From Candidatus Paceibacter normanii SCGC AAA255-P19 (GTDB taxonomy: Bacteria > Patescibacteriota > Minisyncoccia > Minisyncoccales > Paceibacteraceae): a DNA stretch of 57,636 bases. Where the stretch lies: contig ASKX01000005.1 of NCBI GenBank assembly GCA_000398025.1, forward strand, positions 1-57,636, in the 5' to 3' direction. The position numbers and the translations under genes are program-made. This document shows positions 55,615 to 57,636 of the stretch, piece after piece. Position 1 is the stretch's first letter. Each line of letters begins with the position of its first letter. The notes beneath the pieces are model-generated. The model did no database searches and was not told the origin of the DNA. It worked only from the letters and a program-made list of their open reading frames with translations.

Positions 55615-55980
55615 TCATTTCTTTTTCTTACGCCATTTGGCTTCCAGATCTTTGGCGCCTTTTTCGTCAAAACCAAAATGGTGGGCAACTTCGTGCCAAA
55701 CCACCATCTTCACTATTTCTTTAATTTCTTCTGGCGAAGAAGCTAAACGCTCAATTGATTCCTGAAAAATAGTAATTTTATCTGGCAAAATCTGGCCAAA
55801 TCCCCTGCCCCAAACTGTTTTGGGCACTCCCTGATACAATCCTAAAAGAGTTTGGCGAGGCGGCCTATCTTCAACAACAATAGCCGCATTATCTATTTCT
55901 TTGCGAATATGAAAAGGCAAATCCAGCAAAGCTTTTTTAACTAATTTTTCAAACTCTTCACGCTTCATTGATCCGAACAA
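55615..55980 (-). CDS. Minimal zincin-like metallopeptidase family protein
   Basis: 121 residues. VVWHEVAHHFGFDEKGAKDLE carries HExxHxxG with a following acidic residue, as in the small possibly proteolytic family DUF1025. ITIFQESIERLASSPEEIKEIVKM precedes it. There is no signal peptide, so it would act inside the cell. Its start lies ten bases before a hairpin element. Confidence 0.9.
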   Translation of the reverse strand: MFGSMKREEFEKLVKKALLDLPFHIRKEIDNAAIVVEDRPPRQTLLGLYQGVPKTVWGRGFGQILPDKITIFQESIERLASSPEEIKEIVKMVVWHEVAHHFGFDEKGAKDLEAKWRKKKK

Positions 55981-55989
55981 AGTGAAGGA

Positions 55990-56016
55990 TGGAGATGAGC
56001 CGAATGGCTCCTCGAC
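55990..56016. repeat. Hairpin element after the SpoIIM-like gene
   Basis: TGGAGATGAGCC-gaat-GGCTC-CTCGAC, same flanks as at 33603-33635 with different arms. Confidence 0.85.
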
Positions 56017-56019
56017 TTT

Positions 56020-56670
56020 TTAGATGCCTAGAAGTTTAGCGGTAATAAAAATTTCAATAATAGCAGCAATAGCTAAAAGCGGTAAAAGGACTTTCCAGAA
56101 GAATTCAAAAGCGTCAGATAATTCTTTTTTTATTTCTCCTTGCTTTACGCGAGCGTTAGCGAAGCGTGGAGATGAATGAAGTTCATCGACCTTGAAAACC
56201 TTTTGAAAAACTGTTTTACCGATCTTCAACCCCAGAGCGCCGGTTAGTATTAAAACCGGGATTTCTATAATGCCGTGAGGCAAAGTGCCCAAGAAAAAGA
56301 CCGACCAAGAAAAGGTTTGTTGAGAAAAGAAAGCAACTATTCCTAAAATAGTTCCATTGGACAACAAAACCAGAAATGGAAAGACGCCGAAAGCTGCCCC
56401 TAAAAGAAGAGTTAGAAATAAAACCAGCCCGTTATTTAAAACAATAAAGAAAAACTGGCCAACTGGACCCATTTCAAAAATGGGCTCAAAGACTTTTTTT
56501 ACTTCTTCCAAAGCTATTTTTACTTCCTGAGGAGAAGTTTGGGTGGCAAAGTATCCGTAAAATATCCCGAAAGCAAAAATTAAAAAAGAGACCAAGATAA
56601 AATATCGCCGTTGGTAAAGATATCCTTTAAATTTTCCCAAGTTTAATTTGGTGGCGAATTTTTTCAACAT
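56020..56670 (-). CDS. SpoIIM/DUF95-like membrane protein with in-frame repeat
   Basis: 216 residues with about five membrane helices (near 22-42, 72-95, 100-118, 130-150, 190-214). FFFIVLNNGLVLFLTLLLGAAFGVFPFLVLLSNGTILG and FLGTLPHGIIEIPVLILTGALGLKIG are typical of the stage II sporulation M family, which also exists in non-sporulating bacteria. Residues about 161-175 (VDELHSSPRFANARV) come from a hairpin element read in frame in a loop between helices. The start overlaps tgt by 44 bases; a later start cannot be excluded. Confidence 0.88.
   Translation of the reverse strand: MLKKFATKLNLGKFKGYLYQRRYFILVSFLIFAFGIFYGYFATQTSPQEVKIALEEVKKVFEPIFEMGPVGQFFFIVLNNGLVLFLTLLLGAAFGVFPFLVLLSNGTILGIVAFFSQQTFSWSVFFLGTLPHGIIEIPVLILTGALGLKIGKTVFQKVFKVDELHSSPRFANARVKQGEIKKELSDAFEFFWKVLLPLLAIAAIIEIFITAKLLGI
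56146..56190. repeat. Composite hairpin element inside the SpoIIM-like coding sequence
   Basis: ACGC-gagcgttagcgaa-GCGT, then GGA and GATGAA-tga-agTTCATC-GAC. It has the same structure as the element at 25449-25494, is open in the host frame, and adds about 15 residues. Confidence 0.88.
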
Positions 56671-57636
56671 AATTATTAAAAAAGTAAAGATTGTGAAAAG
56701 TTAATAATTTTAAGGCGGTGATTTCTTTGGCTCTGAATAAATGCGAAAGGTAAGCTCGAGAATAGTTTTGACAAACAAAACAAGAGCATTTTTTATCCAA
56801 AGGACTTTTATCTTTCAAAAACTTAGCTTTATTCAAATTCAGTTCTCCTTGAGAGGTAAAGACGATACCTCGTCTGGCATAATGAGTGGGAAAGGAACAG
56901 TCAAAGAGATCAATGCCAGCTTTAATGATTTGAGGAATATCTTCCAGATAGCCAATGCCCAAAAGATGCCGGGGTTTGTCTTTTGGTAATTCTTTTATTG
57001 CCCAACCCAACATCTGAAGCATTTTTCTTTTGTTTGAGCCGAACTCACCGCCGATACCAAAACCATCGAAGGCCAAAGAACCAATAAACTTGGCACTCTC
57101 AATTCTTAAATCTTTGTATCTGCCGCCCTGAACAATCCCGAAAAGAGCTTGCTTTGTCTTTTTAGCATCCAGGCAGATTTTGGCCCATTTGTGGGTTTTT
57201 TCTAAAGATTTTTTGGTGTATTTGTAATCAGCAATGGGCGAAGTGCATTCATCAAAAGCAAAAATAATGTCAGCTCCCAATTTTTCCTGAATCTTGATTG
57301 ACTCTCTTGGCCCTAAAAACAATTTCTTCCCATCTAAAGAAGACCTAAAGAATACTCCCCTATCAGTGATTTTCAAAAGCTTGGGCTGCTGACCGTATCC
57401 GATTAACCCTGTATCTTTTTTAGAAAGGTGCAGGGTAAATTTCTTCAATATTTTGCCAGTTCCGTAGTCACGACCAAAACCCAAACTAAACACCTGGAAA
57501 CCACCAGAATCAGTCATTAAAGGCCGCGACCAATTCATAAACTGATGAAGACCACCGGCTTTAGCAATAATATCTTCGCCTGGCCTTAAATGAAGGTGAT
57601 AGGTGTTACAGATTAAAATCTGGCTTTTAGTTTCTT
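56627..57636 (-). CDS. tgt: Queuine tRNA-ribosyltransferase, N-terminus cut by the window end
   Basis: Exchanges G34 for a queuine precursor in tRNAs with GUN anticodons. Codons continue in frame to the window edge (ETKSQILICNTYHLHLRPGE), so only about the first 35 residues are missing. MTDSGGFQVFSLG, GIVQGG, GIGGEFG, the nucleophile region LFDCSFPTHYARRG and the zinc ligands CSCFVC with a later His are all seen. It ends inside the SpoIIM-like start. No other queuosine genes lie in the window. Confidence 0.95.
   Translation of the reverse strand, partial: ETKSQILICNTYHLHLRPGEDIIAKAGGLHQFMNWSRPLMTDSGGFQVFSLGFGRDYGTGKILKKFTLHLSKKDTGLIGYGQQPKLLKITDRGVFFRSSLDGKKLFLGPRESIKIQEKLGADIIFAFDECTSPIADYKYTKKSLEKTHKWAKICLDAKKTKQALFGIVQGGRYKDLRIESAKFIGSLAFDGFGIGGEFGSNKRKMLQMLGWAIKELPKDKPRHLLGIGYLEDIPQIIKAGIDLFDCSFPTHYARRGIVFTSQGELNLNKAKFLKDKSPLDKKCSCFVCQNYSRAYLSHLFRAKEITALKLLTFHNLYFFNNYVEKIRHQIKLGKI

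Noticed and set aside
1..57636. Alternative genetic code (TGA as Gly, as in Gracilibacteria/SR1)
   Set aside because: Core genes contain no in-frame TGA, and gatC, the nucleotidyltransferase and SIMPL genes use TGA as stop.

Overview
The window looks like a piece of a Patescibacteria/CPR genome, most likely a Parcubacteria-type lineage. The grounds are AT-rich, tightly packed and often overlapping genes, host genes that mostly lack Shine-Dalgarno (SD) sequences, and a PheT without its tRNA-binding OB insert. Further grounds are a CxxC-x17-CxxC zinc ribbon, DUF5667/Kazal and SIMPL secreted proteins, and the standard code (TGA works as stop, for example in gatC). No rRNA, transposase, integrase or CRISPR array is visible.

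Layout. 1-7309: core genes holB-like, frr, rseP, proS, mreB, gatC, gatA and a membrane-anchored HEPN-like protein. 7328-7584: tRNA-fMet, tRNA-Met(CAU) and tRNA-Asp. 7650-12890: an island that reads differently from its surroundings. It has strong SD sequences, clear terminators and a different base composition, and encodes a zinc ribbon, an HD hydrolase, a small protein, OMP decarboxylase, an orotate-PRTase-like protein, a radical SAM/SPASM-like protein and a class 1A dihydroorotate dehydrogenase. 12912-17934: pheS, pheT, gyrB. 18229-23361: a 1710-residue modular secreted protein. 23368-24604: secE, nusG, rplK without rplA. 24618-28995: a deoxypyrimidine cluster (two-part deaminase, thyA, folA, mazG, deoC), interrupted by a HIT protein and a nucleotidyltransferase. 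28997-32304: gatB, miaA, miaB. 32452-46304: mostly leftward small genes (Kazal, SIMPL, four NUDIX-type/HD house-cleaning proteins, methyltransferase, CYTH, glycosylase, PD-(D/E)XK, acyltransferase, MFS and others), with a rightward ABC exporter pair and a holin-like gene. 46328-52092: a restriction-modification island with two methyltransferases, two putative endonuclease subunits and a broken restriction-modification relic. 52098-57636: radC, tspO, GerMN, SPFH, zinc ribbon, metallopeptidase, SpoIIM-like, and tgt cut by the window end.

How the genes work together. The island supplies the last three steps of UMP synthesis (dihydroorotate to orotate to OMP to UMP). The 24.6-29 kb cluster would turn cytosine deoxynucleotides into dUMP and dTMP, clean the pool and recycle deoxyribose phosphate. 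Other groups serve tRNA modification (miaA, miaB, tgt), aminoacyl-tRNA supply (proS, pheST, gatCAB) and envelope biology.

The most striking structure is not a gene. It is a family of short imperfect palindromes with constant flanks (CGATGA ... TCATC, often followed by TTCACCTTCGTC ... GAC) and arms that differ between copies yet still pair. About fifteen copies are scattered through the window. They sit at gene ends, supply stop codons, are read in frame inside one coding sequence, and lie between tandem copies of gene or tRNA termini (tRNA-Asp tail, gyrB tail, miaB start). This resembles REP/BIME or Rickettsia palindromic elements. The second candidate system is the pyrimidine island, where two transcripts share a leader hairpin placed just before the SD, and a radical SAM enzyme is translationally coupled to a phosphoribosyltransferase.
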